From positions 12,714,501 through 12,778,500 of the forward strand of contig NC_135199.1 in assembly GCF_050948175.1 (NCBI RefSeq): a DNA stretch of 64,000 bases, given 5' to 3'. The notes beneath the pieces are model-generated. The model worked only from the letters and a program-made list of their open reading frames with translations, searched no databases and was not told the DNA's origin. Below are positions 12,101 through 27,100 of this stretch, one piece after another. The stretch is from Xylocopa sonorina (Eukaryota > Arthropoda > Insecta > Hymenoptera > Apidae). The position numbers were made by a program, and so were the translations under genes. The stretch's first letter is position 1. Each line of letters starts with the position of its first letter.

Positions 12101-15100
12101 TGGAACAACCCGAGGGACACGAATTTTCATTTTCATATCAGACGATCGATAAACCCTGCTTCCGTCCTCTGTGCCGTCGGCCAGCTAAGTAATCCGTTAA
12201 TTCGTCGCGCGACGCGAGAATTCATCGGACTAATTAGGTAAGGGTTCGGAGACATTAAGATTATAAATGGACACGCAAGATGATACGCTGCGCAAAGAAG
12301 CTTACGGCAAAAAGGAACAAGATGGAAGATCAAGCCAAGAAGGATGTATAGGTGCGGGGGACGGTAGCGGAGGATTCGAGACGCCAGTGGAAAGGAGAAA
12401 AAATGTACAAAGAGAAGCGAAGGGGAGGACGAGGAAGGAGAAGAAGATGAGGAAGAGGAGGAAGTGGGAGGGGGAGAGGAAGGTTGAGGGGGGAGGGAGG
12501 GAACTCGCTGCGTTCCAGTATACGAGCGAAAGGGGGTGCAAAAACCGAAACTGCAAGATGTGCAACTGCAAGCTCGGTTGGACGAACGCAGGGATTGCCA
12601 GCGACGTCAGCAGAAGGCTCTTTCACTACCCTACCTCTCTTTTTCTTCGGTGGATTTCTTCCAACTCTTCGAAACGGCTTACGAGACCGGCTCCTCTCCT
12701 CTCCTCCGCGGGACACTCGCGCGATCCTTTCAAGGATCGCGGAAGAGGATTTCACGTCGGTTTCACGGCGAAATCTTCGGCTTCGTACACAAATGATACG
12801 ATTGCGTCGCGATGCAATTATTGAAATGTCATTTCCAGCGGAAAATAAGTGCCTTTTACCTTTTCCCGATTCCTCTGCCGCGGCCGTTTTTAAAACGGCA
12901 AAACCTTCGCTCGTACGAGGGGGGTTGGTATCCGCGTCGACGACCGGAGAGTGGTTCGCGATATTTCCCCATCGCCAGTGTCGTCTATAAATTATAATTT
13001 TCGTTACGCCTGCCTCTCGTTTCTTTTTCCTTGGTAAAACTTCTATTCCGCCTCTAGTTGTTCTTCGCGGAACACTTCGTAACTTGGTAACTCGGTTAAG
13101 TTTTTCGAATGCAAACATTTTCCTCGCTTTAAGACTCCGGGGAATCCTTCCAGTTCATCGTAAACACATAATTGTCGCTTTAAGTTGCAAAACGGATTTC
13201 CCAGTCCTCCTTTTTCCGGTTGTAGAATAGGGAAACGATATCGGGACTTACAGCGTTAACAGTTCAACGAATCCCTTTGTCCTTTGTAAATTCCCCGAGA
13301 TTGTTCGTAAAGCTTAACAGGCTTTTATCTCTCTTGCTCTCTCTCTCTTTCTCTCTTTCTTTCTCTCACTCTCTCACTTTCTCTCTCGCTCTCTGGCTTC
13401 AGGGGCATTTAAGGCCCTTTAAAAAGGGCGAGTGCGACTGCACGAGATGAACTCGCTCCGAGTTAATGGAGAACCCTTCGAGAAGTACAAAGACCATCTT
13501 CCCAGGGCTGCTTCTAAAGAGCTTGAGTATTAGTTAATTCAAAGCGACCTTTATCTCGCCTACTGCGGGCGAAAAGCGTGTAGAAATTAATAATCGATAC
13601 CGATCGATCCTCGTGGGTTATCTGCCATCTCGTGCCTTTAAAAACGTCCAACGGTGGTCTTCATTTTTCGCAAGGGGACAGCAGATAGGGAATGTCGAGA
13701 GGAGGCTTTCGCGACTACGCGTAAGTGAAACGGGTCGACGAAACGACCGTCAAGAATTGAATTACGCGGCGCGCGCGGATGAAACCCTTGCCGAGTAGCT
13801 GCCAGGTGGAGGGAAGAACCGAAATTCAAAGTGTCCGCGCGACGAAAATGTTCGAAGCTCCTTCGGATGCTCCCTGATGGACGTTCCCGGCCGTGTCGGC
13901 GATTCGCGAAACTCGTTTCGGGCTGCGGACCGTCACGAGATGGCCCCTGGGTATCCGGCCGCAGCTGGGCTGCTACCCATCGCGTACCTACCTGCCGTCC
14001 ACCCGAATCTACCTACGCGTCGGCCTTCTATCTCCGCGCCACCTGAGAATTGCCAATTTGCTTGCAAATTTCGTGCCACGCCACGCTCCGTTCCCTTTCG
14101 ACGCCCGCGGCGGCCAACCCTCCTTCTCCTCCTCCTACTCCTCCTCCTCGTTCTCTTCGTGCATTCTTCGAGGCGAACGTTCTCCAGCCACCGCTAACAA
14201 CGCCTTCCTCCGCTACCCCTTACCTTCGCACCGATCTATCGCCCCGAGAACGGCGACTAATTCTCTTTCGCGCTGTTTCCTCCGCCGCGGGACGCCTTCC
14301 GATCAACGTTTCCGCGGGCTAATTTATAGTCTATCCTCGTCCCCTTTCCACGACGATGAACGTCCGTCGGATACTTTTTGTTACTCGCGGCCTTTAACGA
14401 GCCGTCTGCCCGTCCGTCTTAATTCCGTTATACAACCCCCGTCTCCTGCAGGTGGCTGGGGTAAAATGAATTTTCAACTTTCCTCCGATACGATATTACC
14501 ACTGGACACGCACCATCGTACCCGTGAGTTTTTTTTATGCTCTCCTTTGTTTCTTCCTTTCGTATCGAAAACTCGAGGAAGTTGTTCGAGCGCTGGCGGC
14601 ACGGGGCGCGACGCACCCCCTACCCTCGTTTCGCGCTACGTGTCTATCGTCACGGTTTTCGCTTCCCTCCTCGTCGCTGTATTGTTAATGCTCCTCCTCT
14701 ATCTATTTATTCCCGATGCAAGGGCTGTCGACTTTGAAACTCACTCGAGCGTACGGTGGCGCTCGACTAACGAGCAGCCCTAACAAATTGCACCGCGAGG
14801 AGATCCTCCCTCCTTCTTCTCCTCTCGTCTTGGTGCGTGCGTACCGCGTTTCGAATCGCAGATTTCTTTTCCTTTCGCGTCATCTCCGTGGTAGGCTGCG
14901 AAGTTTTCTGCGAACGCCAACTCACCGGTTCGAACTCATACGGCACCCCGAGAACAATCAGCTCGACGATTTTACGGCGTGTATACGTAAGTGAAACAAG
15001 CCGGAGTTCACGCCGCTGGAGTTCGCCGGATGAGCGTAAGGCAACTTTGAGAAGAAGTGGAACAAGAAACAGAGGGAACATCCCTCATAGAAACGCACCC

Positions 15101-18100
15101 TTCCCGTGTACCGCTTCCCCGCAAGCGTGACTGCGCGAGCACCGCCGGGCATGGCGCGAGATATATCGCGTAACAGCCGCCCTGTAATTAATTAAACGTC
15201 TCGCGGCCAGTCAAAACGTCGTAAATTCAAACTCGCGTGCAGCCTGCTAGCCGAAGGACGACTCTTAGACGCCCGTGGTGTCTTTCGTCGAGAGGATCCT
15301 CCGGGGCGACTCGATGGTAACGTCGAAATTATTCTCGAGGCGACTGATGGCGCAAAAACTCGATTCCTCGCTCGTCGTAAATTCCATCGAAGAGAATTCG
15401 ACGTGTTCGGTGGGCACACCTCGGGATTGCCTGTTCCATACGCACTATTGACGTTTATTAGCTCCAAGGGAGACCGATCCCGCTATATATCAGCCCGAGA
15501 TTGAAAGAGCCCCGGGATGGAAGGAGAAACAAACCTGCCAGGACAATTGTTTTCCTTTAATTTACCCTCCAGTTCCTCCCTAATACGGAATTGGTCAGCC
15601 ACGTCGATCATGTTTCGCCTTGATTGACCGATCGAAGACAAGGACGAAAGAGCAATCGTACCTTCCTCCTTTTTCCCTTTTTTTTTGTTCTTCGTGTCCC
15701 TTTTACACCGACCGTTTTCACGTTACCGTCCGACTTCTGCTCGACGGAGCTATGATCCATCGCCGGGAAAGAGGAAACGCTTCGCAAATGTTTACGCAAA
15801 CAATAACAGCGGAAGTGAAAAACGAGAGATTAAACTGTAACGAGGATGCAAAATCGATAGGTTTCTGTTATAACTTTGGAGGGTATTAAAGAGGATTTCG
15901 CGTAAAAAGGATTTATTCGGTAATTATTTGAACACCGCGCAGTCGCTGGTTTCGGCGATATTTTTGATTTCACTTTTCCCGTATAAAAGCGAGTAACCTC
16001 TGCCCGATGAATCGGACAGAAATATTCAGCGGGATACAAAAGCGTATCGGGGGCGTAAAATCGGGAAAAAGCAGACGGTGGGAAAAGGATTCCTGTCGCC
16101 TTGATGCGTCGCGTCATTTCCGGTGGCCGATCGCCGGAGGCGGAGCGCGTCGAGAACGTTTCACGTCCGTTTCTGGCCGAATGCGCGCCGCGATGAAGTA
16201 GGCGATTTAATCGAAAACGAGCGCGATCGAGTTCGCGCGCGACAGCCGATTCGATTCTACGGCGATCAGAGCCGCACAAAGCGCGTTACCAGGGCCGAAA
16301 TGAACGAAGGGAGGGAAGAAAAAAAAGTAGTCCGGTCGCGGTTAGACGATCCTGAACAGTTTCGAGCGGATGAACCCGGCGCGGGTCGGTCCCAGCAGAC
16401 CCGGCGAATTTATTTGCACGCAGAAAATTACGCGTCAAGTACCAAGGGATTATCCACGGTCGGGCGACATTATAATGCGCTTAGTATGCGCATAAATCAA
16501 TTCCATAAATCTCGTCGTAGATTAATTCCCGACAAGATCGTCGGGTATAAATACTTGGCCGATCGCGAGACCGCGCTAGACCGTGGCGTAATCCTAATTA
16601 TAATAAACTGGTCGAGCACGTATCGACGATTAGTAGGAAGTTACGGGCGGAAACATTATCTCGGAAAATGAATGTTTTCGGATCGCGAGAGCCGGATACA
16701 ACACCGGGCCGCTAATTAACCGGGCGGTGCATGTTCTTTATCAGCGCGCGTCGAGGCTGCCGGCGGAGTGAATTTATTTTAATTTCAACGGAATCGAACG
16801 AACCGCGCCGCCGATATAAATGGACACGGTTCGAAAACGTCGAAAGATTCCCGCACGCGGGAATATAAAATCATTTGACGCGACGTTGCGGAGGAAAATT
16901 CTGATTGAATTGGAACCTCGCAGGTCGCGGAGGATCATTTCCAAAACGATGGCTACGGATTTAAATTGTTACCGTTTTCGCTTGGTCGATAATTCATTAA
17001 CGGAGTATCCGCTGGCAAGTGTATGGAAATTGTGACAGATATACATAATTTCGAGAGTAACGCGTTTCAAGTTTCGCGTCGTCCTCGAACTGTATAATCG
17101 ACTTAAAAATTTCACCGACTCCGATTCCGTGGGAATCATCGCTTGTCCGCTCGTTACCGGGCACCATGCATCGTCGATTAAATTCTCGTTTAGTCACCGC
17201 CACTTCTCGCCGGGCTACTTTTCCCTCGCCTACCCTTCGTTCCACGGCTGACGTTATTACTTTCGGCGTGCTTTCGGGAAATTTATAATAGCCGCGAGGT
17301 GCCCGTGGAATGTCGTCCGACGAAAAATTAAAATCGACGTCGTTCCACGCGTACACGTTACACGCGATCACCGTCCCCGTAATTAACGAAGTTCTTCCCA
17401 TATTTTTTTCGCCCCCCCTGCCGCGATCCCCGAGGAAGTCGTCCCGTCACATTTTACGGAATTATTCGAAAGAACCGTATCTAATTTTTCCAGCCGTCGT
17501 TCCCCTGCACTCCGCGAGTGTAAAACGCTCTGAACAGGATCGCGCTTCTCGTCGACGAAAGTTTCTCGCATCTAATTCTCGAACGTTTCACCCCTGCCAC
17601 TGTTACCCCCTGGCCGTTTGCTGGCAGCTAGTCGATGCGCCCATCGTTCCACGGAATTTGTCCAGCCTATTATTCCACGGCGTACTCGTAAAAGCGAATT
17701 CGATCGTGCGGATTAATTCGAGCGACTGCGACCTTGGCGAGGGGTGCGCACCCTTCCACTTTGCTAAACTTTCTGGAAGGCTGAAGGTCAACTCGCCCCG
17801 TGGAAAGTCGCGTTCGTCGACGCCGACGACGAGTTTCTCGAATGAAACGGCTTACCGGATGAAAGGAAGCGGTCGTTCTCGTCCTCGTCGTCGTCGTCGT
17901 CGTCCTCGTCCTTGTCGTCGTCGTCGACGTCGTTGTTGTCGTCGAATGAAAGGGTTGCCACGGAAGATAGGGAGCTGGCTGTTCGCCGAGGGTGGAAAAA
18001 GGCAGAAACGTGTACGATGAGGGGACGTAAGTGACAAGTTGAGGGATTGCCGCGCCTACGCGGTTGCATTGTCGCAATCATCCCCGATGAACGTTCTCTG

Positions 18101-21100
18101 CTGCCATCCGACTCGGGATTTTTACCATTTTTGAATCTACCTGTGCTTCCTCGCTTCTAAGACGTCCTCCAAATACGTCAGAATAATCTTAAAACGAATC
18201 TATCGTATTTCGTATCCGTATCGCACGCGTAGATACGCACGAAATGATCCCGATAGATCCATCGGCGAGATAATAAGCGATAAACAATTATCGCGTGAAC
18301 ATCGTTGCAGCAATGGGTAAGCAGAAATAATTTCATCGGCTCTTATCGCGTCCCAATAATTCGGGCGAGCGTTATCGGCCGTCCTCGATCGTGCTCGACG
18401 CGCGAACCGATGTTCCTTCGAGAGAGAGAGGCCAGGGCTCTCTTCGAACGCGGCTGGTGCAATTGGCCGTTTTCGAGGCGCGTTTTCGAAAACGACAGAG
18501 CTTCGCATTCGATTATGGAAGGGTTGTAGCGGCGCGCGGTCCCCTTCGGGGAATTGCGGTGGCTGACAGCGCAACCAGCCGTCGCCCCTCGCCGCCCACC
18601 CTGCGTCGATCTCTCGCTTCCACCGGTAAAACAATGACGAATGCGTCCTCCGCAACCCCCGTTTCTGCACGTGCACGCGTATCGACTGGAACACGGACGC
18701 GCGCGGAGACACCCGGAAATGCGGGCTAACACGGGCCCGGTTACGCTCGAGATCGAGTTGCGGTGTTATCGAGACGGTTTCCTGTCGCTGTTGTACACGG
18801 ACTAGTTTCCCAAACCTGGCTCGGTGTCTAGACAAAACGGCCAGATATACCCGTTGCGAGGAAGTTCACGCACGAACAGTCCGTCTATCGTTTATCTTCC
18901 CGGGCAGCCCTTCGTATTTTTGCCCGCCGCGCGTTGCTACCGCCGGTGGATTTCCTCGATACACCCAGATCCGCCTGGCCACCCGTCCACCTCCGAGCCG
19001 TCCGATTGAAATTTTTGAACCCTTCCAACGCCGCGAACCCACACGCGAGTTTCGAAAACTCGTTCACCGTGCTCTATGGACCCATTTATATGTCCGCGTC
19101 CCAACTATTCGACGCAGGCTATGAAGCCATACGTACCACCGATGCTATCGTCGCTCTTCCGCCTGTGGAGATAAAAACAGACGCGGTAACAGCGAACAAT
19201 TTTTCCACTCCGCGCTTGGCAAATGTTTACTTTTGCATTTTAATCCCCAAATAATTTCACCCGGATACAAACGATACATTTTGCATCGTGAGTGAAAAAT
19301 TATTCAGCCTGGCCGCGGTGTCCGGTGCACGGTAGCGAGTGAGCGATCGGTGTAGAACGGTCGGTGCACGCGTAGAACTTAGAAAATGATCGACGAACGG
19401 GTTCGAATTAATTGCAATCAGAAGCGAGCGCGTACGAGCGACTCGTTGCTAGCCTTTCGTTATTATCGAGCCGATTGCCGGCACGTGTATGGGCGCAATC
19501 TAGTCAGACGTTGACGAGTCTATAGATAGAACGGCAAGTGACGTCGGGCGAAATGAACGTTCGTATACCAATTACTTGTCCCTTCGATCCCAAATTCCCG
19601 TTAAGCGTGTCTCGAAATCAATATTAAACTGTGCCGGCCGTAATTTCTGCTTTAATCTACGATTAATTTAATCTAACGTTTCGCCAGCCCGGTAATTACA
19701 TCCTACAATTTCTGTATAATTACACGTGGACAAGCCACGGAACGAACGCCAGCGGAAAAACGCGTTGTCCGTTTCGCAGTTGCACCCTGTAATAGCCTGT
19801 CGGTGTTTGCGCAAAATATTGCGCCTTTTTTTCCCCCTCGAAATAACAGGATATCCTTGTTGTTGCATTATTCGCGCTGCAAAGCCTCGCGGTTCGCCAT
19901 TCACTCGGCACGATTGATCGAGCGTTAAGCGTGAACAAATCTGAGGATAAAAATGGCGAGAACAGTGATGGAACTGGCGGAGAAGTAACGATTCGGCGGT
20001 TCGTTGACGATCGTTTGAGAGTCGAGAGCGAAGCGGTGCTCCCATTTCGATACTCGCCGCAGCGGGGAAGTTGGCAGCGGGTCGAGAATAAGAAGGCGTC
20101 TCGCGAGCCGCGTATTCGAACGGGTTTCCCAGGGTAGAGAACGAAGGCGGTTGCTCGAGAAGAGGGGAGAAAAAAGTCGTTCGAAATTCCGCGCCATATG
20201 CTCGATGGTGCTCCTTCGTGCTGCCCCGTTCCCCGGAGGAACGGCCTCGGCGTCGGTGCCTTGCCGCAGCCACGGAGAAATTCAAATTTACGCACCGACT
20301 GCCCCGGGTGTGTTTTTCGAACTTATGAAAAATGAGTCTAGCCGACGGTCCAGACTACCCTCCAACCACTAGTCTACTCCACCCCCACGCCCGGAGGTTT
20401 ACCTCCTTCAGCTTCCACGCCTTTTTCCTATGCCCTATCGTTTTAATTTCCTCTCGTTCACCGACCTCGAGTGCCTCGAAAACAAACACGGTCGTTAATA
20501 GCCTCGAAAATGAATAATCGTAGAATCGACGGGGTGAACGAAATCGTGAAACGACTGCGAAAAGAAAGGAACGTTCCTAATTTTTTCGAAGCTCTGGCGA
20601 TACGCTTTTACCATCGTATCGATTAGTCGCGAGACAGTTGTTTAGTCATCTTCTGGGAATCGTCATCGTCTCGAGCGTTTTTCGAAGGCTAATCTCGCAC
20701 GATCATCCGGCGGAAGCGAGCAAAGCTGTTAACCGAGCGGAGAGCTTCCGGAATCAAGGCAGCCGTACGTGAAGCAGAAACAGGGTAGCGTCTATTCTTT
20801 CTCCGTATTACCATATCTTTCACGTATCTCCCGCTCATTTTTCTTCCGTTATTGCGGCCGGTCCTTTAACTCGGTTCATTTTTCACTCATCCGCCGCGTT
20901 GCTCGCTACGTAACTGGCTCTGATACCGAGACCCTGCTTGAATCCGTCCAATTTCGCCGTTCTCGACGAGAGCTGCCCAACGAAATTTCGCGGAGCTACC
21001 CTTTTTTTTTCGAACGAAACTCTCCCGCGTGGAGAGCCCCTCGTCGAGGTTCGGCTGCCTCGGACCGTGGCCCGGCGTCGTCTTATTTTTCACGACCCCG

Positions 21101-24100
21101 TTACGTAGCCGTAGAGAAATGGAAATAGCTTTCAATCTCCGCGAAATCGGCACGAAAATAAAGAGTAACGACGCGGTGTAAGCGTAACCGCGCGGCCATT
21201 TGTAATCGAAGTTTTCGCTCGGGAACCAAGATGGCCACCAAGCAACACCACCGAGCAAGCACCAGCGGCCAGGCCTCACGTTTTCACGAGCGTCTGTTTT
21301 TTTCTTGTTTTTTTTTTTGCGAGCTCTCGCGACCGCGGTACGATGAATTATGGCGCATAACCTCAGGAGACACGGAGCCACGATGCATATAACCTATATT
21401 TCAAGTTCTTACCGCGGAACGTGCGCCGGTACAGTTCACGTCTAGGCAACTCGATCTAACCCGACCCGAACTAACATCGCGTATGCGAACAAGAGCTACC
21501 AATATCTTTTGCCACCGATCCATCTTCCTCCCCGTGTACACCGGCCTGGATCGTATTTTGACTCATCCTTCCACGTCCTTTACATATTTCCGGCGTTCCG
21601 TTTCCCCTTGGAACGTAATCGTAAACGCAAACGTACAAGCGGGCATGGAAATTGATAGTTCGCGTCGGGGACTTTTACCTCGAATTCAGCGACAGTATCC
21701 GCTTGCTCGGCTAAAAGTGCCTTCCTGGCTCTTCAAATAATTGTTTTTCCCCCCTTTCGGAATTTCGATTCGAGCCGGCGCTACCGAAGAATTCGATAAA
21801 AGTGCTTCAAACAAATTACACGGCCCTTGTCTCCGTTTCGTTTCGGCTCTGTTCCAGCGAAAGAATTCCCGTAGTCCCGTGGAAAATCTAGCTGCGGCAG
21901 GTCGGGAAACATTACCAGAGATTATCCGCCGCTTTTCCCCTCTTCCTTTGTCTCCTCTCGCGCGGCCCTCGCGCAAAGGAAAGAAAGGTCAAGAGTCCTT
22001 GCCCTCGGAGGGGAAGTTCAGGACAGCCACTCGCGCTGGCCCGCTCGTTTACGATCGTTTCGAGCCTTAACGAGGTTCATCGTGCGCTCGCTAACTCTTG
22101 GAATTCCGCTGCTGCGCGCACGCTTCGAATATCTTCACGCGTCTCACGTTTCGGGATATTACCAGCCCTCCCCTGGCACTTTTATATTTGTCGTTCGGTA
22201 CGCGCGGTCGCCGTTAACTACTCTTTCGAGTTACAATTCGAACGCAAACGAGAGCGTCGTTCCTCGAATTTATTTATACGCGTACGCGATTTTCGTAACC
22301 GTTGGACGAGAAAAGGTTCGAGCGTACGGTATTCTCGACGAGAAGCAAACCAATTGAATCGTAATATTTTCTACGACAGCGGGCAAATAACGAAAGAAAT
22401 CGAGTCCCGGACAGTCGTAAACCCCACGGCGTTATCGATGTATCGTAAACGTAAAAACATACGGGGAACACGCGAGGGATTAAAATTGCTAGATGCGTCC
22501 GTGCGCGAGCACGCGAGGCGTTTACGTGGGCGGCGTGCATACGAGCGCGGGGAATACAAAGTCGCGGCTATCTGCGCCGCGTAATTGCCGGCGTAACGTT
22601 GTTCCGCGAAGCAATTCGATTCCTTTTTCATTATTCAAATTTCGTCCGCGGATGCCGGATCGCGAATCGTTCAGCAAAATGGCGGCCGCGGATGGACGGA
22701 CCGACCCGATCATCGCGACATTTTTTTTCTCCTCTCGTATTTCCAACCGGATCCTGCTCGAACGCTGCAGTAGTTTTATTCGGGGGACGGAACCGTGCGA
22801 TATGGAAAGCGAACATTTTCATTTTAATTTCGTATCTTCTGCATTCGTTTAATCGGAAGAGATCTCGTAAATTCGGATCGTTGGCGTTCCTTCGAAAATT
22901 CGAGCAACCGCGAACGACGTCGGACAGTTGTTCTCCGTGCCTCGATAACAATCTCCATTTCGCTTTTTGCTTCCGGAGAGCAGAGTCTACTTTTTTCGTT
23001 TTTTTTTTTGTTTCTTTCCGTGGAAAATACGACGTCGCGATAGGAATCAGATACGGACACCCGTTGCATGGAACCGCGCGCGAGCTCACGTAGAACCGGT
23101 ACGTGCTTCCGTTGTCTCGATTAAATTGACGGGGGCGGGTGAAAGAGGGGTGGTTATACGATTTAGTAGGGGCGCACTATTGATTATTATAGCATTACAA
23201 AAATGGTGCCGCGGCGGTGCGCGCCGCCTCGATAGACCCGTCGCTTTTTATAAACTGTCGTGGCTGATGGCCGGAAAACAAACGGGGAAAAAGCTGCGGA
23301 CGGGGTGGGGGCGAATCGAATTAATGCCCAAAGCTGCCGCTTTAAACAGCGAGCCCTGCGGTTTTCCCAAGCTTGCTTTAATAACGAGAGAATCGTAAAT
23401 TTTCGAAACCGGCGTCGAGCCACCCCCTCGATCAACCTCGAGCCCCTTTCCCGCCGTTCCTCCGCGTCGCGCCGTATTAAAACCGACCAAGAAATTCAAC
23501 GCGACTTTTTATTCCCAGCCAGTGGGAGCAGGTTCTCGCGCGGTGAAAAAGGGCTGCCCGTTTCGGGCTGATTATTTCGCCGATAATTGCCGAACGATTG
23601 CCACCGCGCGCGTTTAACCCTTCCGGTGGTTAATGCGTCCGGGGTAGTTAATGCGGCCATTCGACGATATTTTTTTCTTTTCACGCGCGATACAAACCGG
23701 CGGATATTAACGCGGGCGAAGATGAGTAATAGCGTCGGATTTCTCTTGGAAATTTTCATAATAACGGGGATCCACAAATTTCTGTTCGCGAGGAATTACG
23801 AGCATCGATCGGCTCGGCGGCGGATGGGAAAAAATTTGGCAGCGAAAACTGAGACCGATATCGAGGACCGCGTTGAAAGGGAACCAAATGGGAAAATTTA
23901 TTGGTACGATAGGAGGCAAAATGAAACATTCGTTCGTTGACTTATCGGCATTGCCAATTACTGCCGCGTCCTTTCTGGCTGCGATCTTCAGCTCGAACGA
24001 GCTCCCTCCCGTTCAACTTTGTAAACAGTTCCGTCAACTTTCAGCAAGGATATTAAAAATGATTTACTTTGAAAATTTCGTGTCCAAGATATTTAATAAG

Positions 24101-27100
24101 GAACTCGAGCGATATCGCGATGAATTTAGCAACGTTGGAAAAAAAATGCGAATGAAAGGAGTTGCGCGAAGACTCGTTTGAAAAGCGAAGTCAACCGTGA
24201 AACTTGTTCCGCGCGTGTCGCTCGTAACAGTTTTTAAACTGCGAATTTTCGTTCTAACCAGTTTTCAATCTGTAAACTCCGTCTGTTCAACTTCGTCGGA
24301 TCTATCGAATTTTTGAAAATATATTCAGTTAGAAATTAATATGGAGCAGCCTGTATGCGCGCACGGGGGAGCTGTCGCAGGGATTTCGCGTGTAACTACA
24401 ACACGTTCGAACACGGATATCTAGACACGCGGCCATGTTCCTACCGGCGCACGGAAGCAGCCAGCGTGTCGTCGATTTAAAAATATAATATATTCAACGG
24501 TTGACCGCCGTTGTGCCGTTTAACTAGCCGACCGTGTTCAACTTTGAAACGCTCTCCTTCTCCACTTTTCCTCTGTCCCTCCGTTACGTTCTTCTTCTTT
24601 TCCTTCGCTCCACGCGTTCTTCTTTTCTCGCATGTCTCCGTAAAGCGGCGTTTAACTCCAGCTTAACGCGACGACTTTTAAATCGTGACGAAAGGCATTT
24701 CCCTCGCTGGTTCGTTTGCTCTGACGATGCCTGGTTCGCCAACCGTGAAGCTTCTGGACGATCGGAATTTCTTTCGATCATCGAGCGGATAAAATACCGC
24801 TGGTTGGAAGACGCCCGGTGTATTAGCCAATTCGACGTCGACTTGTAAATTTGAAGGAGTCACGCCGACGTGGAAAGGGCGGCCAAGTTCTCGCTTGAAA
24901 AATGGCAGCCGTTGCCCCCGAGAGCCGATCCGCGAACACGCGAAATTTCGATCGCGTTTCGTGCCGCTGCTCGTCGAATGAGCAAGAGACCGAGGGCCTC
25001 GATGAAGAGATATCGTTGACGGTTACACACCGTGCTGCCACTAACTTTCGACGTCTATCACGATTTTTCCTGAAACGTAACGCTCGATGAGGTCGTAAAT
25101 AGTAATACGTTCAACGATGGTAAAAAAAAGCCTCTGTGCGCGGCTCTATCCCGATATCTAAATAATACAGTTAATACTAATACGATGATACGCAAAAGCT
25201 GATTCGCTTCGGTTATAATTTAAATCGTTGCGGTAAATTTCATGATTTATGGGATCAAAGTATAATTCGGGGCCGCTGTTATATCGAGCTAAATTTCTAT
25301 AACCGTTGATTCAATTGTCCAACAGGCTAAAATCGCGCGCAGGTATCCGTTCTACGTTTATATCGCTACGTCGATCGAATCATCGCCTCGAAACCGGTTC
25401 GAACTCAATTACGGCCGAATCCTATGTCCGCGAGCGTAATTCGAATTTGGAAACAGCCTTCGGTCGGTCGCGGGTAATCACGTCAGGGAGAACCGATTTA
25501 TAATTGCACCGCGGCGCGTAGATACGCGTGGCACTGCGATTTTTTACATCGCCGTGCGGTGCCATAAATCAATTAAAACTAAAAACCAGCCGGGGCCTGT
25601 CGGTGACAAATTCAGCTGCGACTCGGCTCGCGAGCCACCTGGAGCGAGCTCGATTCGCGCGTTCACCCTCGTCTCCTCGTTACGCTTTGCCATCGCAGCT
25701 CGTCGCGCGCGCGCGTTTCACGCGTCCTGTCCCAAGCAACGCGCAACGAATTCTTTGGCGTTCGTCGAAGACGTTGCCAGCAACGGCGTTCTCGTATCGC
25801 TTCGCGAGGAAGCGAAGACAACGGATTGCGCCGACAAAAGCTTAATTGCTCGGGGATTCGAGCTCGTTAGATACAGCACTCCAGGTATTCCTCTTCCACC
25901 CAAGACACTCTCTGTTATTCCCCGCCCATTTACGTAATACTTGCCGCGACATTTTAAACAAGCGTCTAACCTTCTTGTTCCTATTCGTTCCTAGACTACG
26001 CTGTGGCACTACGCTAGGCTATGAAGAATAATAATAGGAAGCGGGGGGGTTGTATCGAGCCGTAGTGACTTGACGCGAGCAATTAAGGGTAAATAGTCGC
26101 ATCTTCCGGTTCTACCAAGGGAATGTATTTATCCTCGGGTGCGGGGCCTGCCGGCTCTCAAATTGTTTCGCCTTATTCTTCATTAAGGGGCATTTTTTTG
26201 CAAGAGCGAGGGCCGCGAGAGCGAAATGGGCTCGCTCTCGAAGAACATTACGGTTCCCAAGGGATTCATTTCTCTCCGCTTCCATTCCACTCGCTCGCGA
26301 TCAATTCCAGACTTTGCTTCTTACCCTCCTGTAACTTCGAATTGGCCGGATTCGTGCTCGTTATATCCGATGTCGTGAGTGCACTTACACCGCCGCCGCC
26401 GCCGCCGCTTACAATCGTTTCACTCATCCAGTTGATGATTTTGCTTCCGGACCTCTTGCAACTTGGAGCCATCCCGCAGGAATCCTCTGCCGCCCACTTA
26501 TTACGCCTAGTGGATCCCTATCAATCTAACTTGAAAATGGAATTTCGTGATTGCCCACCACCCCCTGCATCTCTGTACACCGATCGTTAAGAGGCTCTGT
26601 CTCAACGAGCGAAATAAAATCGGCCCGCAAAAATTGGCCTACTTGCTCGCCCGTCGAACCTGTTGTACGCGCCAAGAATAACAGGTCGTTACTCGGAGGG
26701 GGTTATCGGAAACACGGATAGGATTTATACGATTCGATCGAGTTAGGCCTGGAGAAAGATCGTGCGCGAATTATTCGCCAGCGTATTTTGTCTCAAACGA
26801 AATCTTCGTTTCTTCTATTTCCGCGGAATTTCGATAACTGGATATACCTATTAAGAGCAGCGTTATGGAAATCGGTTGAAATTACTTTAAACGATTAACC
26901 TCTAACGGTTTTTGCTCTCCGCGTCTCTGTTCCTCTCCAAAGGCCGTCGAAATTGCAGCTCGCGCGGCAGATAACGGCGAACAGAACGTGAAATCATAAG
27001 CTAACAGATATGCAGGCGATCAAATGAAACCGATCCGCGCGTGCATATACGCTCAGCGTCGTTTGCGACGACGGCAAACACGCGGCTCGCAATTAATCTC

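Noticed and set aside
12330..13118. Minus-strand frame of 262 codons, and the plus-strand 185-codon frame at 12267-12824
   Set aside because: Both depend on a purine/pyrimidine low-complexity tract where stops cannot occur; the Pro/Leu or Glu/Lys/Gly-rich products show no domain.
16123..16671. Plus-strand frame of 182 codons
   Set aside because: No motif, poor start context and Arg-rich composition typical of CpG-rich chance frames.
17310..18020. Plus-strand frame of 236 codons
   Set aside because: Ser/Pro/Arg-rich, covers the GTC repeat, no recognisable motif.
17788..18081. Minus-strand frame with a long Asp/Glu tract
   Set aside because: The acidic tract is just the GTC repeat read on the other strand; flanking residues look random and splice signals are absent.
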